Origin: an uncultured Eubacteriales bacterium
GTDB taxonomy: Bacteria > Bacillota > Clostridia > Oscillospirales > Oscillospiraceae
Assembly (NCBI GenBank): GCA_958402445.1
Contig: CATXTO010000037.1
Coordinates: 1-17,942, forward strand
Direction of reading: 5' to 3'
DNA: 17,942 bases
Every line of letters starts with the position of its first letter. The stretch's first letter is position 1. Positions 9,401-15,503 of the stretch are shown here, one piece after another. The position numbers and the translations under genes are program-made. Below the pieces are notes generated by a model. That model ran no database searches, was not told where the DNA came from, and saw only the letters and a list, made by a program, of their open reading frames with translations.

Positions 9401-9956
9401 GTACAAGGACGTTCCTGTTTCCCACTGGGCCTATGAATACATCGCTATGGCGACTGTGTCCGGCCTGATGAACGGCACCGCCAAGAATGTCTTCGCACCG
9501 GAAGCCAAGCTCACCAGAGGCCAGATGGTCACGGTTCTGTATCGCCTGGCTGGAGAGCCGCAGGGCCAGTACGCCAATCCGTTTACGGATGTGGCAGACG
9601 GCAGATTCTACTCAGAGCCCGTGAAGTGGGCCGCCTCTGTGGGCATCACCGACGGCGTGGAGAAGGGCCTGTTTAAGCCCAATGCCAGCATGACCAGAGA
9701 GCAAATGGTCACGTTCTTCTTCCGCTTTGCGGAGATGACTGGCATGGATGTCTCCAAGCGTGCGGATCTGTCCGGCTACACCGATGCCGGTTCCATCAGC
9801 GACTACGCTGTCGATGCGTTCCAGTGGGCGGTCGCGGTTGGTCTGGTGGACGGCACGACCAAGACAGCCCTGAGCCCCAAGCATACCTCTACCCGGGCGC
9901 AGGTTGCCACCGTTTTGGTTCGCTTCCTTCTGGCGAACGGGACGGAAGGCGAGTAA
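3453..9956 (+). CDS. Giant SLH-anchored S8 (lactocepin-like) serine protease with dockerin-like and cohesin-like modules
   Basis: The protein has 2167 residues. It starts with a Sec signal peptide (cleavage near ANA-A, residue 28) and an I9-like propeptide (about 64-168). The subtilisin domain carries Asp205 (IIDTGLD), His300 (GDHGTHVSG), oxyanion Asn408 (SAGNN) and Ser654 (SGTSMAAP). A PA-type insert lies at about 480-580, as in lactocepin and C5a peptidase. Then follow an Fn3-like region (about 729-919) interrupted by two calcium-loop repeats, DMNGDGKTDEAD (821-832) and DVNGDGQTNTYD; an Ig/Fn3-like region ending near 1230; a propeller-like stretch (about 1232-1446); a Big_2 domain (about 1463-1541); a second propeller-like stretch (about 1550-1812); a cohesin-like domain (about 1868-1973); and three SLH repeats from about 1985, 2044 and 2108. 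All catalytic residues are present, so it should be an active secreted protease bound to the cell-wall polymer through SLH. ATG 3453 follows AGGAG at 7 nt. It is a single-gene unit. Confidence 0.93.
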   Translation: MKKHLTTRLLSILLAVALVAGFAVPANAASGVSWEKVDNSAVSAGQPNQAAEAGAEQPTTYAATDVVRVSIVLEDKPTVEAGYSTNGIAQNGDAMTYRDNLEAKQEDMAQKISKQVLGGKTLDVVWNMTLVANIISANVPYGKLEAIEALDGVKSVVVETQYLPTASEGSEVADPQMYTSSGMIGSNIAWAEGYTGAGSRIAIIDTGLDFDHQSFNGKALEFALAEDAKLAGMDYEKYIEQLNLLDAAEIATVLPKLNAAKRAEGVTAEQLYRNTKVAYGFNYIDSDLDITHDNDGQGDHGTHVSGISTSNRYLEVSGGTFESAAEKVFVNGVAPDAQLLTMKVFGKGGGAYDSDYMVAIEDAILLGCDAVNLSLGSAAAGDSYDATYAELLDSLTETDTVLTISAGNNTYWAANAMSGGYLYSDGANFDTVGSPGSYTNSLSVASVDNIGTTGSYLQVGDHRFFFSERVGEYSNVSMNTLDKSEDGSGTKYEYVAIDGLGAEEDYAGLDLNGKIALCSRGDLSFAEKANNAVKNGAVAAIIINNQATAINMDLTDYKYTAPVVMLSMAEGKTLKSISEQHTTEDGRTYYTGSMLVSSKVGTGLYEDTGYYTMSSFSSWGVPGSLLLKPEITAPGGAIYSTKDNGTYALDSGTSMAAPQMAGVAALVAQYIRENGLAEKTGLTVRALSHSLIMSTAEPMLEEASGGNYYSVLNQGAGLANVANATSADSYVLVKGQDDGKVKVEFGDDAEKTGVYQFSFSLNNLTDKPLDYSLYADLFTQDLFTSEGVDFLDTWTTALNGNTTFLVNGKNVATQADLSKYDMNGDGKTDEADATCLLDYLVDNRVTIYADPDVNGDGQTNTYDAHCLLAMLDGTGFVTVPAKGSVEVEVTITLPQRVKDYLNENYPVGAYVEGFVYAEPVATAEGVQGVTHSIPVLGYYGSWTDSSMFDVGSYVEYKYNLEDRLPYVPGSDGNPNPNINYLTIKYAGEDGEYYYAGNPFAKDETYLPQRNALNNVKGDKLGKLGFTPVRNAGAAKFQVTDAETGEVYFENELGGISSAYYHDKQQVWANLSRQLTLNWAGVDSKGNKLPEGTVVDLSLVAAPEYYRNADGTYDWDALGEGAYLTNRITIDNTAPEVKDISYSVAGNKLLTVRATDNQYVAGILVYNAAGTQLLAAVSPNQTEANTVAEAQVDLSKMGASKFLVVVSDYASNQTTYQVNLGDFGGETETYDFKAFDHKSNSWIGFNAGTTAEQVTQLAPSDLTFFAATYVDGYVFALTDTGDLYVMEDRDLASPTYIVSLGATITDLAYNPTDGLLYGVYNGALVSIDKLMGTPQVVGLVAIPNGVVNTLACDDEGNFYSIDINTGDLYTFTKDTVGSPKRVGSTGYQMRYVQSLAWNPNDSYLYWTQFYSDGANYQSNLLKIDPKTCATVDIGDLPFEATCLYMTEKSDGGKWYEPTDQIGEMMISNKTMGLLVGGTGKLSVAILPWTVSDKTVTWSSSNEGVATVNEDGVVTGVAKGEATITAKANVDPTKTVTCKVTVDTVDVTVEGVLQDKDGNPMFFSWDLGNDKTWTGGTAMDTSIGSATYDTKHDVMWVQDGVDNTWAMHKVDPKTGSSLETSGASGMGAPLWDMAYSEYLSGDQSKVTGVVTNFLFSPKDPMNLDAYGFNWSQFLAQEGASKLVAVASGGYQEYVDEDDGSKLDTEFFYMLDNAGNIWVLWMYEKDGSYSCNLNSFPSNLKSKDFPMNGNYQFCSMWEDHETGVLYLSYFTGTTNELYMLGFNEEAEAFEAIYLGSVGDDVWPAVITGAKLNGEAGTGVAAEVKDTVGTMQATAVQISTSELNASLEASSAAPTGGLNSVTSFESKARPTTETKGISFDPAKKTVTVVIEAAEAATNGRLELAYDANAMTLVDVASNVQAYAANVKKDSLLFAYAAQNPVAEGAALATLTFKLSDSATGVALVEALTTERNESVDLEEADLFYTLLYKDVPVSHWAYEYIAMATVSGLMNGTAKNVFAPEAKLTRGQMVTVLYRLAGEPQGQYANPFTDVADGRFYSEPVKWAASVGITDGVEKGLFKPNASMTREQMVTFFFRFAEMTGMDVSKRADLSGYTDAGSISDYAVDAFQWAVAVGLVDGTTKTALSPKHTSTRAQVATVLVRFLLANGTEGE

Positions 9957-9978
9957 TCACACTTTCCCATTATCGCAA

Positions 9979-10004
9979 GGGCAGCCGGCTTCGGTCGGCT
10001 GCCC
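9979..10004 (+). terminator. Terminator of the S8 protease gene
   Basis: A 9-bp GC-rich stem (gggcagccg with cggctgccc) with an 8-nt loop begins 22 nt after the TAA stop and is followed by gtttcc. The T-run is short but the position is right for an intrinsic terminator. Confidence 0.7.
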
Positions 10005-10035
10005 GTTTCCCCGGGGCCCGGCTTGAATGAAAACC

Positions 10036-10484
10036 GTAGGGGCGAGCTGCGCTGGCCCGCGGTTCTCCCCTGGAAGGGCGTACTCTGCACGCCGTGGGCG
10101 ACCACAGGTCGCCTCTACATCCCCCGAATCGGGCCGCCCCCTGTAGAGCGAGCTGCGCTGGCCCGCGGTTCTCCCCTGGAAGGGCGTACTCTGCACGCCG
10201 TGGGCGACCACAGGTCGCCTCTACATCCCCCGAATCGGGCCGCCCCCTGTAGAGCGAGCTGCGCTGGCCCGCGGTTCTCCCCTGGAAGGGCGTGCTCTGC
10301 TCGCCGCGGGCGACCACAGGTCGCCCCTACATCCCCCGAGCCGGGCCGCTCCCTGTAGGGGCGAGCTGCGCTGGCCCGCGGTTCTCCCCTGGAAGGGCGT
10401 GCTCTGCACGCCGCGGGCGACCACAGGTCGTTCCCTACACCCGCTGAATCAGGCTGCATCCCTGTAGGGGTGAGCTGTGCCCGG
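10036..10484 (+). repeat. Tandem palindromic repeat array 2 (about 4.2 units, 106-109 bp period)
   Basis: The element start gtag(g/a)g recurs at 10036, 10143, 10249, 10355 and 10464. It is the reverse complement of the array-1 unit, with the same order of hairpins on the opposite strand. All four complete copies share a changed base in the first hairpin (gctggccc where arrays 1 and 3 have gctcgccc). This points to local amplification from one variant unit. The fifth copy is partial and decays after 10484. The array sits just after the protease terminator. Confidence 0.93.
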
Positions 10485-10644
10485 AAGCGATTCCTCTTGC
10501 AAATCACCCAGAATCCAAGCCCACATCTGTCCAGGCTCATGGCTCTAGGGCTTGCCTGGCGGGCTGTGCGAAACACGCGAGGGCCCAGGGCCTTCCTTCC
10601 TGCCGTATTTCCTGCGGAAAAATACGCTGCATTGGAAATTGGGA
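10485..10644. other. Intergenic stretch without a recognisable gene; one imperfect hairpin
   Basis: No frame here has a convincing ribosome-binding site or family resemblance. An imperfect inverted repeat at 10604-10626 (cgtatttcc against ggaaaaatacg) lies just before the tRNA promoter and could form a small stem-loop. Otherwise nothing is seen. Confidence 0.4.
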
Positions 10645-10673
10645 TTGCATTTGCCTGAAAAGTTTAGTATAAT
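10645..10673 (+). promoter_or_regulatory. Promoter of tRNA-Pro
   Basis: TTGCAT at 10645-10650 and a consensus TATAAT at 10668-10673 are separated by 17 bp. The -10 box ends 11 bp before the first base of the mature tRNA, the usual arrangement for a tRNA gene transcribed alone. Confidence 0.8.
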
Positions 10674-10684
10674 ACCCACGGTCT

Positions 10685-10761
10685 CCGGGTGTAGCTCAGT
10701 TTGGTAGAGCGCTAGCTTTGGGAGCTAGATGCCGCAGGTTCAAATCCTGTCACCCGGACCA
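10685..10761 (+). tRNA. tRNA-Pro (anticodon UGG)
   Basis: The acceptor arm CCGGGTG (10685-10691) pairs perfectly with CACCCGG (10751-10757). Discriminator A is at 10758 and CCA is encoded at 10759-10761. The D-arm begins TAGCTCAG. The anticodon stem CTAGC/GCTAG flanks the loop TTTGGGA, placing TGG at 10719-10721. The T-loop GGTTCAAATCC is canonical. A proline tRNA with U34 reads CCA and, by wobble, other CCN codons. Confidence 0.97.
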
Positions 10762-10767
10762 CGATCG

Positions 10768-10814
10768 AACGCGGAAGCCCCTTGAAGCCAATAGCTTCAA
10801 GGGGCTTCCGCGTT
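10768..10814 (+). terminator. Long perfect stem-loop after tRNA-Pro
   Basis: Two perfectly complementary 21-nt arms (10768-10788 and 10794-10814) flank a 5-nt loop caata, starting 6 nt after the tRNA CCA. The stem is far longer than a usual terminator and is followed by atatgg rather than a T-run. It probably terminates or processes the tRNA transcript and could work in both directions. Confidence 0.6.
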
Positions 10815-11135
10815 ATATGGGATGGACAGCGTGCCGGGTTTTGGCTTGAACCCAATTTTATGTTAAATGGACGGCGTGTCGGGTGTTTTTAACTGGCGCG
10901 CTTGCCGCAGGAAAAGCGTCAGTCCGGACTGGATGGCAGGCGATAGGTGACGACGCTGAAACCGGGGCATTGATACAAAAGACCGGTTCGGATGGTCCGC
11001 ACAGGGCAAAATCTGCCTATCCCGCGTATCAATCCGCGTATTTCAATTCTTTGATGCAGAAGCAACCGGTTTACTTTCACCACTTCCTGTGGCTGCTTGC
11101 AATCAGTCTCATTTTTTATGCTAGTGAAAGCTTTT
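10815..11135. other. Intergenic region of about 320 bp without a supported gene
   Basis: The region contains an imperfect direct repeat, atggac(a/g)gcgtg(c/t)cgggt, at 10822 and 10867 (16 of 18 identical). A frame running from GTG 10883 to 11167 has no ribosome-binding site and no recognisable family, and it overlaps the end of yedF on the other strand. I see no supported gene or RNA here. Confidence 0.4.
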
Positions 11136-11155
11136 ATCCATGTAACGGCATGGAT
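11136..11155 (-). terminator. Hairpin directly after the yedF stop codon
   Basis: ATCCATG at 11136-11142 pairs with CATGGAT at 11149-11155 around a 6-nt loop, immediately beyond the TAA of yedF. There is no T-run on the minus-strand side; the T-run is on the plus side. Terminator function for the operon is therefore only probable. Confidence 0.35.
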
Positions 11156-11156
11156 T

Positions 11157-11732
11157 TTACAGCGTGATCAATCTTTCCGCCCCCGCTAGGGCAGTCGAGA
11201 TACCCATCATGTCGGTAACCTGCCCCACAGCAAGGCGTTCGGAGAGGCCGTAGTAATTCGTGCAGGTGCCGCAACAGTAAATAGGCACCCCTTTGCTTGC
11301 CAATGCCTGTAAATCAGGCACCGTGTTCGCCGTATCCGCCGCCAGCTTTACCCCGGCGTTGAGCAGATAGACGGCGGCAGGCGCGGGATCCAGTTGCGTC
11401 AGCGAGAAGATATAGCCCTTGATCAGAATTTTCCCAAGCGCCTCATCGCCGCGGCCCATTTGGTCAGAGGTAATCAGTACGGTGGGCCCGCCTGCCGCTT
11501 CCCTTGCCGCACCGATATTCTGTTGGACGGTGCCGAGAATGGTCACAGTGAAATTGCCGCCGCTGGCGACGATCTCGGCCTTGCCCCCCAGGCTTTCGGC
11601 CAGACGGGTGAGGTTTTGCACGGCAGTCTCATTATCCACCAGGACCTGGATGGAATTGCAGTGTGCCAGGGCCTTTTTGGCCTCTACCACAGGCATGGGG
11701 CAGGGCTTGCCGGTCATGTCAAGTGTTTTCAT
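11157..11732 (-). CDS. yedF: Sulfurtransferase-like selenium metabolism protein YedF
   Basis: The 191-residue protein fuses two small domains. The N-terminal TusA-like domain has the CPMP motif with its active-site-type Cys11. The C-terminal DsrE/YedF-type domain ends with CCGTC (Cys153, Cys154 and Cys157). This is the architecture of the YedF family, linked by genome profiling to selenium metabolism, where it is thought to handle persulfide or perselenide sulfur/selenium. Two tandem ATGs occur at 11735 and 11732. The second lies 6 nt after AGGAGG and is preferred. The start overlaps the end of the Se/S-carrier gene by 14 nt, so translation is probably coupled. It is the last gene of the five-gene operon. 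Confidence 0.88.
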   Translation of the reverse strand: MKTLDMTGKPCPMPVVEAKKALAHCNSIQVLVDNETAVQNLTRLAESLGGKAEIVASGGNFTVTILGTVQQNIGAAREAAGGPTVLITSDQMGRGDEALGKILIKGYIFSLTQLDPAPAAVYLLNAGVKLAADTANTVPDLQALASKGVPIYCCGTCTNYYGLSERLAVGQVTDMMGISTALAGAERLITL

Positions 11733-11997
11733 CATTTTCCTCCTTCAAATAGGGCGTGTAGGTCGCGCCGGGACCATCCGGCCGCCGCCGGTAAACCTGC
11801 TCAATGGGCACATCGGCTTCCTGCAAGGCCCTCTGGGCTGCAGGCATATCGTCCTTTGCCACTCTCAGGCATAGGCCGCAGCCGGCCCGTATGGCCGCCG
11901 GCAGCGGCATCACCGTCACGGACAGTTTGGCCGCCAACAGGGTCTGTTCGGCTTTGATGCTGTGGCTGGTGCTGCCGAACGTAAAAATATATTCCAT
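11719..11997 (-). CDS. Putative Se/S carrier-like protein (DUF3343)
   Basis: This 92-residue protein begins MEYIFTFGSTSHSIKAE and carries the cysteine pair Cys40 and Cys43 in the GCGLCLR segment, with proline-rich PLP just before it. This fits the small DUF3343 family (Se/S carrier-like), proposed to bind or pass on reduced sulfur or selenium. The family function is only partly established. The ATG shares one base with the stop of the upstream cysteine desulfurase gene (TAATG) and follows GGAGG at 6 nt. The last 14 nt overlap yedF. It is flanked by a desulfurase and a TusA-domain protein, which supports a chalcogen relay role. Confidence 0.85.
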   Translation of the reverse strand: MEYIFTFGSTSHSIKAEQTLLAAKLSVTVMPLPAAIRAGCGLCLRVAKDDMPAAQRALQEADVPIEQVYRRRPDGPGATYTPYLKEENDENT

Positions 11998-13130
11998 TAC
12001 ACGCCTCCTATTTTGACGGTAATTTCATGCAAGGCGCCCAAGGCAATGTCGACTTCTTCGGGTTTATTGAACCATCCGAAAGAAAAACGTACCATGCCCC
12101 GGTTCCGGGTGCCAAAACGCTGATGCACCAACGGCGCACAATGGCTGCCGGGCCGGGTGGCGATCTGCCAGCCATCCCACAGGCGCACCGCCAACTCCTC
12201 GGCTGGCAGGTCGCCCAGATTGAGGGCGACCACAGGCAGGCGGCCTTCTGACGTAGACGGCCCGTAAAGGGTGATACCCGGGATGTCCGCCAGTCCATTA
12301 AGAAAACGGGCCGTCAGCGCTTGCTCCTTCTGGGTGATCGCGGGTAGACCCACCTCATGGATAAAGGCGATTCCGGCGCGCAGGCCGCTCAGTCCGTGGA
12401 CATTGGGGGTACCGGCCTCCAGAATATCCGGCATGGTGAGCGCCTGGTGGGGCTCAAAACTGTGATCGCCGCTGCCGCCGGTTTTGACCAGCCGGAGGGG
12501 CAGGCCCGGGGCTGTTATGACCCCGCCGGTGCCCTGTGGGCCCATAAGGCCCTTATGGCCGGTGAAGCACAGGGCATCGGCAAGGCCCGCGTCCACCGGA
12601 ACGCACCCCATGGTTTGGGCGGCGTCCACAATGAGCCACAGGCCGTGCTCCCGGCAAAAGGTGCGGACCGCCTCTAAATCGGTCACGCTGCCCAGCAGGT
12701 TGGAACCGTGGGTGCATACCACAGCCCGGGTATTTGGTTGCAGCAATTTAGGCAGATCATAAAAATTAAGCGTACCCTGATCATTGCAGCCCAAAAAGGA
12801 TAGGGAGCACCCCAGCAAATAGAGGGGGCGCAGCACCGAATTGTGCTCCAGCACCGTGGTGATCACATGGTCGTCCGGCGACAGCAGGCTGCGGATGATC
12901 AAATTGAGGCTTTCCGTGATCCCAGAGGTGAAGGCAACCTGCAAAGGATCCACGCCGCCGGCGAATGCGGCGATTGCCTGGCGCGCGCGGAAGACCGCGC
13001 GGGCGGCTTCCATGGCGGGTCCGTGAAAAGACCGCCCAGGGTTGCCTACGCATGGAATCGCCTGGCTGACCGCATCGGCCACCTGCCAGGGGCGGCGCAG
13101 GGATGTTGCGGCGTTGTCAAAGTATATCAT
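11997..13130 (-). CDS. Class V aminotransferase / cysteine desulfurase family protein
   Basis: The 377-residue PLP enzyme starts with YFDNAATS. It has His96 (EHNS), Asp169 (VDAAQ), the Schiff-base Lys193 in FTGHKG, and the persulfide-forming Cys331 in GSHCAP. These are the hallmarks of cysteine desulfurase/selenocysteine lyase enzymes, which release sulfur or selenium from cysteine or selenocysteine as an enzyme-bound persulfide. The overall look matches the EF2568-type subfamily often found beside yedF. The gene begins 15 nt after the activase gene, and the stop codon of that gene is part of this gene's Shine-Dalgarno sequence (TAAGGAG). Spacing to the ATG is somewhat long, about 11 nt. The likely acceptors of the mobilised sulfur or selenium are the two downstream proteins. 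Confidence 0.9.
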   Translation of the reverse strand: MIYFDNAATSLRRPWQVADAVSQAIPCVGNPGRSFHGPAMEAARAVFRARQAIAAFAGGVDPLQVAFTSGITESLNLIIRSLLSPDDHVITTVLEHNSVLRPLYLLGCSLSFLGCNDQGTLNFYDLPKLLQPNTRAVVCTHGSNLLGSVTDLEAVRTFCREHGLWLIVDAAQTMGCVPVDAGLADALCFTGHKGLMGPQGTGGVITAPGLPLRLVKTGGSGDHSFEPHQALTMPDILEAGTPNVHGLSGLRAGIAFIHEVGLPAITQKEQALTARFLNGLADIPGITLYGPSTSEGRLPVVALNLGDLPAEELAVRLWDGWQIATRPGSHCAPLVHQRFGTRNRGMVRFSFGWFNKPEEVDIALGALHEITVKIGGV

Positions 13131-13145
13131 AATTAAAAACGCTCC

Positions 13146-13913
13146 TTATTCGCCCGAGAGGGCGGCGCCGATGGCCCCAGCGTAGATGGAATCGGGATGC
13201 ACCACAATTTCCCGCCCCGCGATTCGGCTGATCTCCTGCGCGAGGCACTGGTAACGGCTCAGGCCTCCGGTCATGAGCAGCTTGCCGCCGGGCGGCATAC
13301 CCACCCGGGTGAGCATCTGGCTGATGCGCGCCGCGATGGAAGCCATGACACCCCCCAATATTCTGCCGCGATGCGTCCCCGCGGCAATGAGGCCGATCAT
13401 CTCCGATTCGGCAAAGACGGCGCACATGCTGTTGATGGACGCGGCGTTGTCCAGCTCACACAGAGCGTCGACCTCGTGGGGCTGGCACTCCAAGGTGCGC
13501 AGCGCCATTTCAACAAAACGGCCTGTGCCGGCGGCACATTTGTCATTCATCATAAACTCCCGCACCGCGTTCCCCGAAAGCCGAATTACCTTGCTGTCCT
13601 GTCCGCCGATGTCGATCACACCGTCAATCCCCGGGGCCAAGAGGGCGGCGCCCCGTGCGTGCGCGGTGATTTCGGTCAGCGTGCTGTCGGCAAAAGGAAT
13701 GGCTTCCCGGCTGTAGCCGGTGGTGACGACTGTCGCATCCGCTCGGGTCAGAGCGGTACAGGCCAATGTTTCCTCCAGCAGCTTGGCCGCGGTGACCGCC
13801 GGCCGCCAGCCGGTTTTGGCCATACGCCTATCCAGCAGCCGGCCGTCAGGCGCCAGCAGCGCGACCTTGCAAAAGGTTGAGCCGCCGTCAATGCCTATAC
13901 GGGGACCGGGCAT
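13146..13913 (-). CDS. Acyl-CoA dehydratase activase-like ATPase (HgdC/BadF/YjiL family)
   Basis: The 255-residue ASKHA-fold ATPase has IGIDGGST at the N-terminus, DIGGQDSK at 101-108, and the cluster-binding motif NDKCAAGTG with Cys126. Cys164 in SMCAVFAESE is the second ligand position. In HgdC-type activators a homodimer holds one [4Fe-4S] cluster between these cysteines and uses ATP hydrolysis to send a low-potential electron to the partner reductase. Here the partner is the gene just upstream, and the two overlap by 19 nt, indicating coupled expression. The ribosome-binding site is weak (GGAAATGG), consistent with translational re-initiation. All family motifs appear intact. Confidence 0.92.
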   Translation of the reverse strand: MPGPRIGIDGGSTFCKVALLAPDGRLLDRRMAKTGWRPAVTAAKLLEETLACTALTRADATVVTTGYSREAIPFADSTLTEITAHARGAALLAPGIDGVIDIGGQDSKVIRLSGNAVREFMMNDKCAAGTGRFVEMALRTLECQPHEVDALCELDNAASINSMCAVFAESEMIGLIAAGTHRGRILGGVMASIAARISQMLTRVGMPPGGKLLMTGGLSRYQCLAQEISRIAGREIVVHPDSIYAGAIGAALSGE

Positions 13914-15064
13914 TGCACCATTTCCAGGAAGGCGGCCACGCGGGTTTTGAGCTGGGCGATGTCGCTGGTGGAATAATCGGTCTCCACGCTCATAAAGGGC
14001 ACGCCTAATTGCTCACACAGGCGCTTGACCTGGCGGGTTTCAATATTGTAGGTGTGGCAGGCCTGCAGGGTCATTTCCACCACGGCATCGGCTTTGAACT
14101 TTTGCACCAGGTCGGCGAGCAGAGCATAACGGTTTTGATCCGGCGTCATCACCGAGCAGCCGATATCGATATAGCGGTCGGCCAGGGCCCGGTAGGGGTC
14201 CGCCGCCGTCTCATCCACAGGATTCTCCACCGATTTAGCGCCGGTGCAATTTTCCAGGGCCACGACCACGCCGCCGCTTTCCTCTATGACCCTGATCACC
14301 TTTTCGGTAACGCCGCCAATTGGGCAACCGGTGACGATGACCCGCTTGGCCTGCTCGCTGACCTTCCGCACGCCGTTTTCGTAGTCGGCGTTGATTCGAT
14401 CAATGGTCTGCCGCAGCTCCTTGAGCTTGGCGTCATAGTCGAACTTAAACTGGGCGCCGAAGAGAATTTGCATCTGCTCCAGCCCGGTAATGGGCGGAGG
14501 GCACTGGGTGCTCAGCTCATAGAGCTCCTTGAGCAGCGCGCGCTCTTGATTTTTGGTTCGGATGGCCTGCCGCAGAGCGTCCTCGGTGATGGTGAGGCCA
14601 AAGTCCCGCTCAATGCGGGCCTTGAGGGCCAGCACTTCCTGATACCACAGCTGCCGGGAGGCTTGATCCTGCCGGTTGGGCAGCTGCATCACATGGACGT
14701 TTTTGATTTCTGAAAGCAGCTCATACATTTTCTTTTTGCCATCGCAGGTGGTTTCCCCCACCACCAGGTCGGAGAAAAACATATAAGGGCATTTCTCCGT
14801 AACGGCAAAACCGTAGCTGGACTTGATCAGTGGGCACAGGTTGCGGGGCAGGTGGACCTCGGCGTCGGGGATGGTCTCATCATTGGTAGAACACAGTCCC
14901 ACATGGTACATACCGGCGGCCATAAACAGCTCCAGCGGGGTGTAGGCGCAAAATACACCGGCCACCTTTTTTCCCTGCTCCTTGATTTTCTTGACGGCCA
15001 AAAAGCCGTTTTGCCGCGCTTCGCTGAAGGATTCGAAGCGAGCGGGCAAATTGATCTTTTCCAT
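13895..15064 (-). CDS. Double-cubane-cluster-type anaerobic reductase (HgdB/YjiM-like, 2-hydroxyacyl-CoA dehydratase D family)
   Basis: From ATG 15064, 6 nt after AGGAGG, the protein has 389 residues. An upstream TTG at 15079 would encode the Shine-Dalgarno itself and is rejected. The N-terminal part resembles double-cubane-cluster proteins: FCAYTPLEL with Cys39, LPRNLCPLIKSS with Cys77, EKCPYMFFSDL with Cys92 and GETTCDGKKKMYEL with Cys107. The C-terminal half has GCPIGG (Cys247), Cys303 and Cys336. Six of these could hold the two cubanes, but I cannot assign them. Known members are single-chain proteins that receive electrons from the ATP-driven activase and reduce small substrates at an [8Fe-9S] cluster. 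The natural substrate here is unknown. It heads the operon with sulfur/selenium mobilisation genes downstream. Confidence 0.88.
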   Translation of the reverse strand: MEKINLPARFESFSEARQNGFLAVKKIKEQGKKVAGVFCAYTPLELFMAAGMYHVGLCSTNDETIPDAEVHLPRNLCPLIKSSYGFAVTEKCPYMFFSDLVVGETTCDGKKKMYELLSEIKNVHVMQLPNRQDQASRQLWYQEVLALKARIERDFGLTITEDALRQAIRTKNQERALLKELYELSTQCPPPITGLEQMQILFGAQFKFDYDAKLKELRQTIDRINADYENGVRKVSEQAKRVIVTGCPIGGVTEKVIRVIEESGGVVVALENCTGAKSVENPVDETAADPYRALADRYIDIGCSVMTPDQNRYALLADLVQKFKADAVVEMTLQACHTYNIETRQVKRLCEQLGVPFMSVETDYSTSDIAQLKTRVAAFLEMVQCPVPV

Positions 15065-15101
15065 GGTGTGCCTCCTCAATAAAGCTTAGGTTCTCATGGC
15101 T

Positions 15102-15131
15102 ATTATATCGGAGCCTGTCCCAAAGCTGAAA
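15102..15131 (-). promoter_or_regulatory. Candidate promoter of the reductase-yedF operon
   Basis: On the minus strand a consensus TATAAT at 15107-15102 lies 37 bp before the reductase ATG. The best -35 match is TTTCAG at 15131-15126 with 18-bp spacing, which is weak. The strong -10 with a poor -35 could mean that an activator is needed. Confidence 0.5.
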
Positions 15132-15158
15132 TTGTTATTTGTGATGGGAAGCAAAGGG

Positions 15159-15503
15159 CTATTGAGATTTTCGATTGTAAACGAAACCTTCTGAATGTGA
15201 TTTGTTTCCTTTAAAGCCCCGAAACAGGTAGACGCCCAGCCGCAGCAGCCTTGTCAACCTGCCTTGTACGAATACGCAAACCAACGTAGTACAAACGATT
15301 CCACAATTCCCATAGAGCGCCGCCAGTTGGTTCCACAGCATTCTGGAGGGGGCGGTGGAGGCGCTTAAATCGCTTACCGCCTGGGCCGTCCAATGGTAGC
15401 CCGGATAGGCGAGGGGGAAAAAAAGGGCCGCCGCCGTGTAGGAAATCAAGCTTATGACACCCAGCAGGCCCAGCCATTCAATCAGAGATTTCTTTTTTTG
15501 CAT
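15159..15503 (-). pseudogene. DUF998 membrane protein, 3'-truncated remnant
   Basis: The frame encodes 114 residues with two hydrophobic segments at about 10-32 and 62-80. The motifs DLSASTAPSRMLWNQLAALYG and RLTRLLRLGVYLF are typical of the DUF998 family. Family members are about 200 residues with several more membrane helices. After residue 94 (near position 15221) the sequence turns into a hydrophilic tail without family resemblance, so the 3' half is missing. The start is intact, with AAGGAGG 9 nt upstream, and it overlaps the end of the regulator fragment by 26 nt. A functional short product is unlikely. Confidence 0.6.

Noticed and set aside
7278..9425. 715-codon open frame antisense to the S8 protease
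   Set aside because: It mirrors the codon bias of the sense gene, has no signal, domain or ribosome-binding site, and is rich in Gly/His/Val as expected for an antisense artefact.
10685..10761. tRNA-Pro as an integration site for a mobile element
   Set aside because: No integrase and no second copy of the tRNA 3' end in the window.
10883..11167. Possible 94-residue protein after the tRNA
   Set aside because: GTG start without a ribosome-binding site, no recognised family, and the end overlaps yedF on the other strand.
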